A stretch of DNA of 64,000 bases, from positions 332,288,294 to 332,352,293 of the forward strand of contig NC_053390.1 in assembly GCF_905171765.1 (NCBI RefSeq). The letters run 5' to 3'. Below the pieces are notes generated by a model. The model was not told the origin of the DNA. It was given only the letters and a program-made list of their open reading frames with translations, and ran no database searches. Shown here piece after piece: positions 32,818-45,468 of the stretch; positions within the stretch are counted from its first letter, which is position 1, and each line of letters begins with the position of its first letter. The position numbers and the translations under genes were made by a program. Source of the stretch: Bufo bufo (lineage: Eukaryota; Chordata; Amphibia; Anura; Bufonidae).

Positions 32818-35594
32818 CTAGGCGTTCCCTGAGGCTGTATCCGAAGTGACCAATACATCTTCAAACCGCCCTTTTCTTCCATGCGCTGTTGGATTGATAC
32901 CAGCAACTGTTTTTCTGTGAGTGTAAATTCCTCTGCCAGTGCCCACAAAAGCAGAATGCAGCATTTCTCGAAGCAAGGCCTGGAAGTGCTGCATTCTGAC
33001 AGCCCTCTGTGATGGTGGTAACATTTCCGCCATTTTGTGTTTGTACCGGGGTTCTAAGTACGTTGCCACCCAGTACTGGTCCTTGCCCTTTATGCTTTTT
33101 ATACGGGGGTCCCTCTTCAAACACTGGAGCATAAAGGCCCCCATTTGCACTAAACTGGAACCGGTGGAATGGCCTGGCTCCTGCTAATCATCCAGGATAA
33201 TGTCGTCCTCGTTCTCCTCCCCCCATCCACGGACAACACCAGGGATCCCAGAAACGTTTAAAGCATGCTCTTATTGCTCATCCTCTGCCCCGGCACCATC
33301 CTCCTCTGACTCCTCTTCAGACTCCTGTTGTTGACTTGTCTCAAATGGAGTAGCCCACCCTTGGAATTCATCCAGCATTGCGACTTCCTCATCTTCTTGC
33401 TCCTGCTCCTCGACGGCTTGATCAATGACACTGCGCAATGCACGCTCCAGAAAGAAGGCGTAAGGTACGATGTCACTGATGGCGCCCTGGCTGCGACTGA
33501 CCAGTTTGGTGATCTCATCAAATGGCTGCAGAAGTCTGCATATGTCGAGCATGAGCAGCCACTGGCGCGGTGAAAAAAAAACAAGCTCCCCAGAACCTGT
33601 CCTGCCGCAGAGTTCGTACAGGTAGTCATTAACTGCGCGTTTCTGCTGGAGCAGCCTATCAAGCATATACAAGGTGGAGTTCCATCGCGTCGGGCAGTCA
33701 CAAATAAGACGTCTGACGGGCAGGTGGTGTCGCCACTGAATGTCAGCAAGGCGAGCCATGGCCGTGTAAGATCTTCTAAAATGGCCAGAGATTTTCCTGG
33801 CCTGTCGCAAGATGTCCTGGACCCCGGGGCATTTGGCAACGAATCGCTGAACGACTAAGTTCAGGACGTGTGCCATGCATAGAACGTGTGTCATTTTGCA
33901 CTGTTTCAGTGCGCTCATCAGATTGGCACCATTGTCGCACACCACTTTACCAACTGTCAAATTGAGCGGGGTTAGCCACTGATCTGCCTGTGACCGCAAA
34001 GCTGAAAGGAATGCAGGACCGGTGTGGCTCTTGGCTTTCAGGCACAACAGACGCAGCACAGCATGACAACGTCTCATCTGGAACGTCAAATAGGTTCTGG
34101 GGATCTTGGGTGGGGCAGCGGAAGAGACGTAGCAGCGGAAAATGAGGAGTCAGCCGAGGAGGAGAGGGAGGATGGAGTAGGAGGAGGAGAAGAAGAGTCA
34201 GGCCTGCATGCAATCCGTGGTAGTAACACCAAATCTACACGGGTGCCACGGGTTGCATGCTTGACGGCCATCAGAAGGTTCACCCAGTGGGCAGTAAAAG
34301 TTATGTACCTTCCCTGCCCGTGTTTGCTAGACCACGTGTCTGTGGTCAGATATATCTTGGCACCGACACTGTTTGCCAGAGATGCATTCACTTGCCGCTG
34401 AACGTGGCCATATAGCTCTGGGATGCCCTTCTTGGAGAAATATTTCCTTCCGGGGACGATCCATTGTGGTGTGCCAATGGCCACAAATTTTCTAAAGGCC
34501 TCCGAGTCCACCAGTTTATATGGCATTAGTTGGCAGGCTAGCAGTTCTGACAAGCCAGTGGTCAGCCGTTGGGCAAAAGGGTTATCCGGCATCATCATCT
34601 TTTTTTGCTCAAACATTTGGGGCAAGGAAGCCTGCCTTTTTCCAGATGAATGCGACGACAGCACGGTGGAAGGTGGAGTGGAGGATAACTGGGAGGAGAG
34701 AGGAGAAGGAGAAGAGGCAGGACGGTGAGCGCCAGGAGTGTGGCTTTGTGGGTTATGACGGTGTTGCTCCCACTGGGATTGGTGATGGGAGGCCAGGTGC
34801 CTTCTTAAGGTTGTCATCCCTAGGTGAGTGTTGGGCTTACCGCGACTTATGCATTAACAGCACAGACTGCAGATGGCAACACTATTGCCAGCAGCGGACA
34901 CATTAAAAAAAGCCCACACTGCGGAGCCATGTGCCTGCGTCCTGGGAGCGCCAGATTTGACCGTGCATGGTGGATGTTTCGTTCCAGATACTTTAGCAGT
35001 CTGCTTTTTGCCTCCTGTGCACTATAAGTTCTCCCTGCTTCTCCTCCCTATCTGCTGCTCCGTCTCTCCCTCTGAACTCCCCTCCTCTTCCTCTCTTGTG
35101 GGCACTCACGTGACGTCCATCGACACGTCATCATCGGATTCGTCACCATCACCACCACTGACATTAGAGATCTCGGAGTAAGCAGCAACAGTGGGGACCA
35201 CCCTCCTTGGGCTGATCTGGGTACTGTTGTCAAACTGCTGGGTGGCGACCGTTAATACCTCCTCTTCCTGATTCAATGCCATGAATGGCTGCGCATCGGT
35301 AAGGTCTTTGAATGTATGGGAAAATAATTCCTCTGACTCGAGCGGAGGGGATATGGTGGTGGTGGTGTCTTTGGGGGTAAACACAATAGAGAGTGAAGAG
35401 GGTGCAGATAGAGAGGATAAGGAGGATGCAGAAGCGGAAGGCTGAGTGAGCCACTCAACCAAGTCTGGTGTGTCCTTTGACGTAATCGCATGCACCTTCT
35501 GCAACTTCCCACTTAGGCTCCGGCCTGGTGCACTTGCCCGACCCCTACCACCCCTGCGGAATGGCCTGCCTCTTCCTCTGCATGTCATTTTCAA
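32818..35594 (-). pseudogene. hAT transposase with BED finger, nearly complete, broken
   Basis: In order on minus are an N-terminal part (35594-35106; MKMTCRGRGRPF, acidic tail), a BED finger (about 34920-34795; AVWAFFNVSAAGN, ICSLCC, TTLRRHLASHH), then 34817-34086 (PFAQRLTTGLSELLACQLMP, KIYLTTDTWSSKHGQGR, ITFTAHWVN) and 34089-33271 (KVVCDNGANLMSAL, MAHVLNLVVQRF, CPTRWNSTLYMLDRLL, VPYAFFLERALR). The C-terminal dimerisation part follows (33150-32818; DQYWVATYLEPRYKHKM). TDTWSS and VVCDNGANL carry the Asp residues expected at the catalytic positions. Lesions are an in-frame TAA inside the BED finger, a frame change at 34086-34089, another between 33271 and 33150, and loss of the extreme C terminus. 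Most complete hAT transposase in the window. Confidence 0.85.
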
Positions 35595-36313
35595 AATGAC
35601 CCTGTGACAAAAGTCCCTACAGAAGAGCAGTATTTGTGGAAGAAGGTATATCGCACTCCTGTCTCAATCAGTTTTTTGTGGGGGCAACTGGTGAATCACA
35701 CCAGTAGAAATTATTTCTTCAAATAGTGTTTGTCACTCTGTGTAGATTCGGTAAAACGCAGCAAAACGGCAGACAAATGCTGCACTACTTAAATGCACTA
35801 TATAGAAAGTATATTATTGGTATATAAAATCCCTGCTTCAATCAGATTTTTTGTCAGGTAACTGGTATATCACACCAGTAAAAATTATTTCTTCAAATAG
35901 TGTTTTTCCCTCCGTGTAGATGCGGTGACGCAGCAAAACCGCAGACAAATGCTCCGCACACCTATCGATTGCACACCTATACCAGTCCTTAAAAGGACTC
36001 CTGTGGCCAAATTAGCTAGCAATTTGTGTCCCTAACAGTCTGTCCCTGCTCCACACAGCAACCTCTCCCTACACTGGCAAAATACTGAATGTAAAATGGC
36101 ACCCAGGTTTATTTATAATGTAGGGGGTATGTCCATGTGCTAAAACTTTTCATTTGGCTGTCCTGTACCACCTGACGGATGTGTCATGGGTCAAAGTTTT
36201 TCACAATGTAAAAGAATATGGCGGGCGCGAATATGTTCGCATGTTTGGCGAATTGCGAACGAGCAAAAGTTTGCCGCGAACCGACCGCCGGGTGAACCGC
36301 AAGGCCATCTCTA
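35595..36313 (-). repeat. Terminal/subterminal region of hAT family B
   Basis: Two diverged copies of an about 190-bp unit (AACTGGTATATCACACCAG, AAATTATTTCTTCAAATAGTG, GCAGACAAATGCT) precede the single-copy end with CTGTACCACCTGACGG and the TTCG-rich terminus. Confidence 0.8.
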
Positions 36314-37140
36314 CCCAGAGGCAACAACAAGTTTTTCTCTGTGGGAGATATATTGTCTGCATCCTCTGTATCCCTCCAGCCACGCTCCATTGATACCCAT
36401 AAGCTGCTTTGGGTGCCACCCTGCTGTGAACATGGTTCATCCTCATCATCATCCTCCTCCCCCTCATCCTGCAGAACTGTGCCCTGGCTGGACAGTTGTG
36501 CACTTGGCCTCTTTTGGTGCAGGAACCCACCCTCTGAGCCACTTGTGAATGACTGGCCTGATAAGCGTGGAAATGATCCCTCTTCCTCCTTCTCTTCCTC
36601 CTGTGCCACATCCTCTTTCATCATCGCCCAAAGCGTTTTTTCAAGGAGACATATAAGTGAGATAGTAACGCTGAGGAAGGCGTCATCAGCCCTGGCCATG
36701 TTGGTGGAGTACTCGAAACAGCGCAACACAGCACATATGTCCCGCATGCAGGCCCGCTCATTGGTGGTGAAGTGGTGCTGATCCGCAGAGTGACTCAACC
36801 GTGCGTGCTGCAGCTGAAACTCCACTATCGCCTGCTGCTGCTCGCACAGTGTCTCCAGCATGTGCAAGGTGGAATTCCACCTTATGGGTACGTTGCATAT
36901 GAGGCGGTGAGCGGGAAGGCCGAAGTTACGCTGCAACACAGACAGGTGAGCAGCAGAGGGGGAGAGTCAACAAAAAGCATAAGAGACTGCTGCATGACTT
37001 GGAGATCAGACTGCTTGGCTGATTTGCAAGGGGATAAGGTGCTATACAGATGCCTATGGGCTGCAGGTGCCAACTCTGTGGTTTCAGCAGGGAACCAGGT
37101 GAGAGACAATGTGAAGAAACTGGAGGGACTGTCAGCCATC
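36314..37140 (-). pseudogene. hAT transposase fragment of family C
   Basis: On minus the clear part is LQRNFGLPAHRLICNVPIRW followed by NSTLHMLETLCEQQ (about 36930-36830), then ERACMRDICAVLRCFEYSTNM and an acidic tail (EEEKEEEGSF). Upstream, 37140-36960 is probably also coding but shifts frame. The remaining N-terminal and C-terminal parts are missing. At 36313 the frame runs without a stop into the terminus of hAT family B, so the last 40 residues (GLAVHPAVGS onward) are not hAT protein but translated inverted repeat. Confidence 0.75.
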
Positions 37141-37149
37141 CAATCCACA

Positions 37150-39953
37150 CCAAAAACTAACAGGCGGATTAACTATATTCATTTCCTTGTCACATATGCA
37201 GTGCATGTGTCTCTCACACCAAAAATGGGTATATGTCAACGGCTGAACTAGCAGTCAGATTAACTATATTAATTTCCCTACCACATATGCAGTGCACTTG
37301 TGTCTCACACCAAAAATGGGTATATGTCACCCACCAAACTAACAGGCGGATTGACTATATTCATTTCCCTGTCACATATGCAGTGCAGGTGTATCTCACA
37401 CCAAAAATGTGTATATGTCACTGGCCGAACTAGCAGTCAGATTAACTATATTATTTTTCCTGTCACATATGCAATGCACATGTCTCTCACACCAAAAATG
37501 GGTATATGGCAACGGCCGAACTAGCAGTCAGATTAACTATATTAATTTCCCTGTCACATATGCAGTTCACGTGTACCTCACGCCGAAAATGGATATATGT
37601 CACTGGCTGAACTAACAGTCAGATTAACTATATTAATTTCCCTGTCACGTATAAAGTGCACATGTATCTCACACCAAAAATCGGTTTATGTTACCCACCG
37701 AACTAACAGTCAGATTAACTATATTAATTTCCCTGTCACTTATAAAGTGCATGTGTATCTCACACCAAAAATGGGTATACGTCCCCTACCGAACTAACAG
37801 ATGGATTAACTATATTAATTTCCCTGTCACATATGCAGTGCACGTGTATCTCACACCAAAAAATGGTATAAGTCAACGGCCGAACTAGCAGTCGGATTAA
37901 CTATATTAATTTCCCTGTTACGTATAAAGTGCAGGTGTATCTCACACCAAAAATGGGTTTATGTCACCCACTGAACTAACATATTAACTTTATTAATTTC
38001 CCTGTCACGTATGCAGTGCAGGTGTACCTCATACCAAAAATGGGAATATGTCACCCACTGAACTAACAGACGGATTAACTATATTAATTTACCTGTCACA
38101 TATGCAGTGCAGGTGTAACTCACACCAAAAATGAATATATATGTCACTCACTGAACTAACAGATGGATTAACTATATTAATTTCCCTGTCACATATGAAA
38201 TGCACGTGTATCTCACACCAAAAATGGGTATATGTCAACAGCCGAACCAGCAGATAAATTAACTCTATTAATCTCCCTGTCACATATGCAGTGCACGTGT
38301 ATCTCACACCAAAAATGTGTATATGTCACTGGCTGAACTAGCAGTCAGATTAACTATATTAATTTCCCTGTTACATATGCAGTGCACGTGTCTCTCACTG
38401 CAAAAATGGGTATATGTCAATTGCCGAACTAGCGGTCAGCTTAACTATATTAATTTTCCTGTCACATATGCAGTTCACGTGTACCTCACACCGAAAATGG
38501 GTATATGTCACTCGCTGAACAACAGTCAGATTAACTATATTAATTTCCCTGTCACGTATAAAGTGCATGTGTATCTCACACCAAAAATGGGTATACAGTA
38601 CAGACCAAAAGTTTGGACAAACCTTCTCATTCAAAGAGTTTTCTTTATTTTCATGACTATGAAGGCATCAAAACTATGAATTAACACATGTGGAATTATA
38701 TACATAACAAACAAGTGTGAAACAAAATATGTCATATTCTAGGTTCTTCAAAGTAGCCACCTTTTGCTTTGATTACTGCTTTGCACACTCTTAGCATTCT
38801 CTTGATGAGCTTCAAGAGGTAGTCACCTGAAATGGTCTTCTAACAGTCTTGAAGGAGTTCCCAGAGATGCTTAGCACTTGTTGGCCCTTTTGTCTTCACT
38901 CTGCGGTCCAGCTCACCCCAAACCATCTCGATTGGGTTCAGGTCCGGTGACTGTGGAGGCCAGGTCATCTGGCGCAGCACCCCATGACTCTCCTTCATGG
39001 TCAAATAGCCCTTACTTTCAAAGTTTTCCCAATTTTTCGGCTGACTGACTGACCTTCATTTCTTAAAGTAATGATGGCCACTTGTTTTTCTTTACTTAGC
39101 TGTTTTTTTCTTGCCATAATACAAATTCTAACAGTCTATTCAGTAGGACTATCAGCTGTGTATCCACCTGACTTCTCCTCAATGCCACTGATGGTCCCAA
39201 CCCCATTTATAAGGCAAGAAATCCCACTTATTAAACCTGACAGGGCACACCTGTGAAGTGAAAACCATTTCAGGGGACTACCTCTTGAAGCTCATCAAGA
39301 GAATGCCAAGAGTGTGCAAAGCAGTAATCAAAGCAAACGATGGCTACTTTGAAGAACCTAGAATATTACATTTTCAGTTGTTTCACACTTGTTTGTTATG
39401 TATATAATTCCACATGTGTTAATTCATAGTTTTGATGCCTTCAGTGTGAATCTCCAATTTTCATAGTCATGAAAATAAAGAAAACTCTTTGAATAAGAAG
39501 GTGTGTCCAAACTTTTGGTCTGTACTGTATGTCACCCACCGAACTAACAGATGGATTAACTATATTAATTTCCCTGTCACATATGCAGTACACGTGTATC
39601 TCACACTAAAAATTGGTATAAGTCGACAGCCAAACTAGCAGTCGGATTAACTATATTAATTTCCCTGTCACATATGCAGTGCAGGTGTACCTCACACCGA
39701 AGATAGGTATATGTCACTGGCCGAACTAACAGTCAGATTAACTATATTAATTTCCCTGTCAGATGGATTAACTATTTTATTTTTGTGTCAGGGGTACAAA
39801 GATGGTGCATTGCACCCACAAAATATCGCTATAGGTCACCCACAGAATTAACAGCCAGATTTATTATTATATTTCTGTGTCAGGGGTGCAAAGCTGGTGT
39901 ATTGCACCAACAAAAAATCATTATAGGTCGCCCACAAAACAAATAGCCAGATT
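37150..39953. repeat. 91-bp satellite, about 19 copies, split by a Tc1
   Basis: Each 91-bp unit carries AACTAACAGTCAGATTAACT, TTAATTTCCCTGTCACATATG, TGCACGTGTATCTCACACC and AAAATGGGTATATGTCACC. About 16 units lie at 37150-38595 and about 3 at 39528-39770. A diverged form with TTTCTGTGTCAGGGGTGCAAAG continues to 39953. It lies in the subterminal part of the family C element, as other hAT families here also carry tandem arrays near their ends. Confidence 0.92.
38596..39527 (-). mobile_element. Internally deleted Tc1 element
   Basis: The element is 932 bp, with TA at 38594-38595 and 39528-39529, and removal restores GGGTATATGTCACCC of the satellite. The inverted repeats are about 70 bp (CAGTACAGACCAAAAGTTTG). 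On minus only a transposase N-terminal piece (MARKKQLSKEKQVAIITLRN, about 39115-39050) and a C-terminal piece (MTWPPQSPDLNPIEMVWGEL, about 38970-38900, then VIKAKGGYF) remain. The two Asp motifs are deleted. Confidence 0.92.
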
Positions 39954-39954
39954 C

Positions 39955-40859
39955 CTAAGGCTGGATTTACACGGGCGTTGCGGAAAGAGATGCAGGTGCG
40001 TTGCGGAAACATGCACGATTTTTCAGCGAAAGTGCAAAACATTGTAATGCGTTTTGCACGCGTGTGAGAAAAATCGGCATGTATGGTACCCAAACCCGAA
40101 CTTCTTCACAGAAGTTCGGGTTTGGGTTAGGTGTTGTGTAGATTGTATTTTTTTCCCTTATAACATGGTTATAATGGAAAATAATAGCATTCTTAATACA
40201 GAATGCATAGTACGATAGGGCTGGAGGGGTTAAAAAAACAAAAAAAAATAAAACTCACCTTAATCCACTTGATCGCGCAGCCCGGCTCCTCTTCTTTCTT
40301 CTTTCTTCAGGACCTGGGTAAAGGACCTTTGATGACATCACTTCACTCATCACATGATCCATCACCATGGTGATGGATTATGTGACGGACCATTTGATGA
40401 GCGCAGTGACGTCACCACCGGTCCTTTTCATGTGCACAGCAAAGATGAAGACAGAAGAGAAGCCGGGCTGTGCGATCAAGTGGATTAAGGTGAGTTATAT
40501 TATTTATTTTATTTTTTTAACCCCTCCAGCCCTATTGTACTATGCATTCTGTATTAAGAATGCTATTATTTTCCCTTATAACCATGTTATAAGGGAAAAT
40601 AATAATGATCGGGTCCCCATCCCGATCGTTTCCTAGCAACCGTGCGTGAAAATCGCACCGCATCCGCAATTGCTTGCGGATGCTTGCGATTTTCATGCAG
40701 CGCCATTCACTTCTATAGAACATGCTGCGATTTTCACGCAACGCACAAGTGATGCACAGCCCCATAGAAATGAATAGGTCCGGATTCAGTGCGGGTGCAA
40801 TGCGTTCACCTCTTGCATCGCACCCGCGCGGAAATCTCGCCCGTGTGAAAGAGGCCTAA
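39955..40859. mobile_element. 905-bp foldback MITE, copy 1
   Basis: Termini TAAGGCTGGATTTACACGGG and CCCGTGTGAAAGAGGCCTAA. The interior is a long imperfect palindrome: CTTAATACAGAATGCATAGTAC against its complement near 40545, and TGATCCATCACCATGGTGATGG at the centre. No coding. A second copy lies at 50773-51740. Confidence 0.88.
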
Positions 40860-41188
40860 CACTTTCCTCGCTTAAGCTGCCTGCTTCTTGTCCCTGCACT
40901 ACTCAGAGCTGATGTGCAGTGCTACAAGTATAAAGGCTGGGTCACATGATGCACCGGTCAATCACAACCATGCCATTATTAGGCATGGATGTGATGGCTT
41001 CTAAGTGCCCACAGCTTAAAAGCTTGTTGATTGGCTGCCCTGCAGCCTTTTAAAAGCTTTATTAAATGCCCGAACACCGAACTCGAACCCGAACTTTTGC
41101 TGTAAAGTTCAGGTTCGGGTCTGGGTACCCGAACTCGCAAAGTTCATTACGGACCCAAACTTTATAGTTCGGGTTCACTAGTGGCGAT

Positions 41189-41869
41189 GAAACAGAGCAG
41201 CTGGCTGGCGCTGCGCTGTTTCAGTATCTCCCATTGCAGTGCATGGGAGCGATGGAAACAGTGCAACACAGCAAGCTGTAGTAAAATAGCGGACCGCCGG
41301 CCAGATCCACTGTTTCCCAGCAACCTAAGTGGCCAGGGTTTAGCCTCATTGTGCCTTAGTAATACTAGTTCAAAAATGGCCATAAACACAGTATTTCATA
41401 TCTATGCACATATATATGCACACCGTGTGCTGTCACCCGTAGTTCTGTTCCACGGCCCTGCAACAAAGATAGAGCATGTCCTATTCTTGTCAGCAATCAT
41501 GGACAAGAATAGGCATTTCTATCATAGGACTGGCCAAGTGCAGTATCAGTGTTTTGTGGATCCGCAAATTGTGGACTTCAAAACACTTACAGATGTCTGA
41601 ATGGACCCTTATACATACATACGGACATGCATGCCTACATTTCACATACATATATACATGAATGCACACAATGTATTTGGAGATGATCCTCGCTTCCCGA
41701 TCGAATCCATTGAACAAAATAAAACAGCACCAACAAGTTAGATGCTTGAGCTGTTTTATTTTATTTTTTTGGGGGGGGAAATTGATACAGACCAATAAAT
41801 TCTGTCATTTTCCATAAAGCTGTATAATGCACTGTCTATGGTGTTTCAATGGAAAGAGAAACTACTTCA
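41189..41869. other. Flank of the composite hAT, with a short MITE-like tract
   Basis: No gene. 41435-41612 ends GTCTGAATGGACCCTTA and resembles the foldback family near 26570 and 61793, but only one end is clear. Confidence 0.4.
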
Positions 41870-42232
41870 AGGGAACCTGTTACCATGAAAATGCAGAGCA
41901 ATCTGCAGGAAGATTGTTATAGAGATGGAGGAGCTGAGCAGATTCATATATAGTTTTCTGTGAAAAGATTCAGTATATCCTGTATATCATTCATGTCAAT
42001 TCCTACAGATTCTGGGCTTTGAGGTCAAGAAGGCCTCCTATCATCAATTGTCTCTGTATGCACAGTCATAAAGGGAAGACACTGATCAGAACACCTCCTT
42101 GACTTCAAAGCCCAAAATTATTAGGAATTTAAACAAATAAATTACAAGTTTTGCTTAATCATGTGCCATAAAATGATACTTCAAGTTGCTCAGCTTCTCC
42201 TGCTCTATAACCTGCAGCCAGGTTCCCTTTAA
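41870..42232. mobile_element. MITE with AAGGGAACCTG ends
   Basis: Inverted termini AAGGGAACCTGTTACC and CAGGTTCCCTTTAA. Internal inversions around AAGCCC. Non-coding, TTAA at the right tip. Confidence 0.75.
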
Positions 42233-43022
42233 GAGAATGCAAAACAGTCATACTGACAGACACATCTTTTCTGCTGTTTCCATTGTATACTGTTATGGTA
42301 ACATCCTAGGAGCACAGTTGGGGTTATTATGATTTTTGTAGTAATCACTTTGCCTTATGTGGGTTTTATGTTACAGTTTATGAAATGCTTTAAATTCATT
42401 GAGAGATCAAAGTACTTAGCATAATGAGAAAAATGTTGTTCAACAAGGGTAAGTATTGCCTGAAGCAGAACAATTCTTTAAGGAATACAGAGGAAAGTCT
42501 CACATATCGCAGTGTAATCAAAGTGAATTGACTTATCATCTTGATTGCGTTTAAGGTGAACCCGTCACTTACTTCTCTGTAGAACACTCACCATTAATAG
42601 ATTTGTTTTATTGCTTAGGATTCAGCAGTAACTCTGATCAGCAATTCAGAAATGCCACCTTATTTTGTATTTGCTGCCAATTTTAATTATGAGCCGAAAT
42701 TTACTCTGGATAGACTCTGTAAAGTGACATCTTACTTAGCATTTGTCATCATATATTAAATGCTTAAGCATTTCTTAATGACTTGAACATTTAACCATAT
42801 TGATTTCAGTTCACTGCTCCCTGTATTTCATCATATGTGATTTAAAATGTCAGGCTAGTGGAAAACCAATACTGTGGATGTAGATGACTAAGCACTGACC
42901 AAATAGATTGAAAATTATTCTGACATTATATTTTGGGAATGTTTAAAAATATAAATTCATTCCTTTTTATTATTAGAAAACATCAAGATGGCAGCTTTCG
43001 ACTAGAGCTGCCCATACACATA
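42233..43022. other. Unassigned AT-rich sequence
   Basis: No coding or repeat structure recognised. Confidence 0.5.
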
Positions 43023-44574
43023 TAGTATATGGACAAAAGTTTTGGGTCGCTCCCCTTAATCATTGAATTCAGGTGTTTTCAGTCCCATTCCCACAGGTGT
43101 ACAATATCCAAACTCTAGGCATGATGTCTGGCATTAACACCAACACAAAAACAGTGTTCTTGGATCTTCATGGCATTGGTTTCCAAGGAGCTGCATGCAA
43201 GCCTTACATTATCAAGCACAATGTTAAGTGTTGGAAGAAGTGGTGTAAAGCATGCTACCATTGAACTCTGGAGCAGTGTTTTTTGGAGTGATGAATCATT
43301 TTTCTCTATCTGGAAGTCTGGTGGATGAGTCTGAATTTGATGAATGCCAGAAGAATATTAAACGCCTGAATAGATTGTGCCAACTGTGAGGTTTGGTGGA
43401 AGAAGGATAATGCAATGAGGGATTCATGGGTTGGCCTACACCCCTTAGTTTCAGTGCAGTTAAAATTTTATGCTTCAGCATGCCAAGGCATTTTGGACAC
43501 TTGTATGCTTCCAACTACAGTTGTGTTCAAAATAATATCAGTGTGTTTAAAAAAGTGAATAAAGCTCAAAATCCTTCTATTAGCTTTTATTTCCATACAC
43601 ACAAATGCATTGGGAACACTACACATTCTATTCCAAATCACAACGTGAAGAAAAATGTATCAAATTTGTGTTGTTTCTCTAAACAAAAATTAAAAAGTGA
43701 ATATTAGACTGTTCAAAATAGCAGTGTTTGTATTCTTCTTTACAAACTCAAACATTCACTATAAAAACTGAAAAATGTTTGAAGATTTTGCTTTCCTTTG
43801 AATCACTTAACTAATATTTAGTTGCATAACCACTGTTTCTGAGAACTGCTGTACACCTGTGAACAGGTATTCCAGCCCAGGAAGATTGGACTACATTCCA
43901 TAGTTCTTCTCTGTTTCTTGGTTTTTTTAATCGATTAGATTAAGATCCGGAGATTGGGCTGGCCACTCCATAACATCAAACTTGTTGGTCTGGAACCAAG
44001 ATGTTGCACGTTTACTGGTGTGTTTGGGGTCGTTGTCTTGTTGGAACACCCATTTCAAGGGCATTTCATGTTCAGCATAAGGTATCATGACCTCTTCAAG
44101 TATTCTGATGTATTCAAACTGATCCATGATCCCTGGCATGCGATAAATAGGCCCAACACCGTAGAATGAGAAACATTCGCGGCTGGCGAACATATGCGAT
44201 GTTCGATCTGCCCCCTATACGTCATCATTGAGCAAAATTGAGCAAACTTTGACCCTGTACCTCAGAGTCAGCAGACACATTCCAGCCAATCAGCATACCT
44301 TCCCTCCCAGACCCTCCCACCTCCTATCAAAAAGCAAGGACAGCATCCATCTTAGATTCATTCTGAAGCTGCAGTGTTAGTTAGAGCAGGGAGAGTGCTG
44401 CTGCTGCTGAATTAATAGGGAAATCGTTAGCTAGGCCAGTGTTCTGTGTACACTCCAGTCCTCAAAGACTCATCTGCTGTAAGGACAGCGTCCTGACAGC
44501 ACCCCAAAAAACCCTTTTTAGGGCTGGTACACCAGTCTGCTTTTATTTATTTATTTATTTATTTCTATATATAT

Positions 44575-45430
44575 ATTGCAGTTGCCTGCCCGTGTGTGAG
44601 AGGCCACAGGCCCACTGACTGTACTGTGCCCACTGCCAGCGCCCACCACTCATATCGGGTGGCACAGTATTTTGCAGATAAAAAAGTCATTAAATTTTTA
44701 CCCTTTAATATAATTGCAGTTGCCTGCCAGTGTGTGTCAGGCCCACTGACTGTACTGTGCCCACTGCCAGTGCCCACCACTCATATCGGGTGGCACAGTA
44801 CATTGCAGATAAAAAAGTCATTCCATTTTTCCTCTGTAATATAATTGCAGTTGCCTGCCAGTGAGTGTCAGGCCCACAGACTGTACTGTGCCCACTGCCC
44901 AACACTCATATAGGGTGGCACAGCCCCTTGCAGATAAAAAAGTCATTTAATTTTTTCTCTGTAATATAATTGCAGTTGCCTGCCAGTGAGGGTCAGGCCC
45001 ACTGACTGTACTATGCCCACTGCTCACCACTCATATAGGGTGGCACAGCACCTTGCAGATAAAAAATTCATTTAATTTTTCCTCTGTAATATAATTGCAG
45101 TTGTCTGCCAGTGAGTGTCAGGCCCACAGACTGTACTGTGCCCACTGCCCACCACTCATATAGGGTGGCACAGCACCTTGCAGATAAAAAAGTCATTTTA
45201 TTTTTTCTCTGTAATATAATTGCAGTTGCCTGCCAGTGAGTGTCAGGCCCACAGACTGTACTGTGCCCACTGCCCACCACTCATATAGGATGGCACAGCA
45301 CCTTGCAGATAAAAAAGTCATTTACTTTTTCCTCTGTAATATAATTGCAGTTGCCTGCCAGTGAGTGTCAGGCCCACAGACTGTACTGTGCCCACTGCCC
45401 ACCACTCATATAGGGTGGCACATTACATTG
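44575..45430. repeat. 125-bp tandem repeat, about 7 copies
   Basis: Units start at TAATTGCAGTTGCCTGCC (about 44711, 44842, 44967, 45092, 45217, 45342) and contain GTGTCAGGCCCACAGACTGT, CCACCACTCATATAGGGTGG and GCAGATAAAAAAGTCATTT. The last four intervals are exactly 125 bp. Confidence 0.92.
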
Positions 45431-45468
45431 CACGGCGCACGCGCAGTGCCCCAAATTGGAAGTAAGAG

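Larger units (their letters stand above)
32818..36313 (-). mobile_element. hAT family B element, transposase end truncated
   Basis: The right terminus GGCCATCTCTA lies at 36313, followed by CCCAGAGG. The left end is lost at 32818 against another element, so no TSD is testable. It contains the full-span but broken transposase and a terminal region (35595-36313) shared with 19252-19800 and the right half of 22731-24120. Confidence 0.75.
31625..41180 (-). mobile_element. 9.56-kb composite hAT insertion, family C
   Basis: The left terminus TAGGGATGAGCGGACCCG (31625) and right terminus GTTCGGGTTCACTA (41180) are flanked by GTGGCGAC (31617-31624) and GTGGCGAT (41181-41188), an 8-bp TSD with one mismatch. 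Both ends carry GAACCCGAAC-type blocks. Inside, from right to left, are a GC-moderate terminal region (40860-41180), a foldback MITE, a 91-bp satellite with a Tc1, a hAT transposase fragment, a nested hAT family B element and a further hAT-like remnant. Confidence 0.8.

Noticed and set aside
37233..38679. Chain of similar 66-residue frames
   Set aside because: They recur every 91 bp and are shadows of the satellite.
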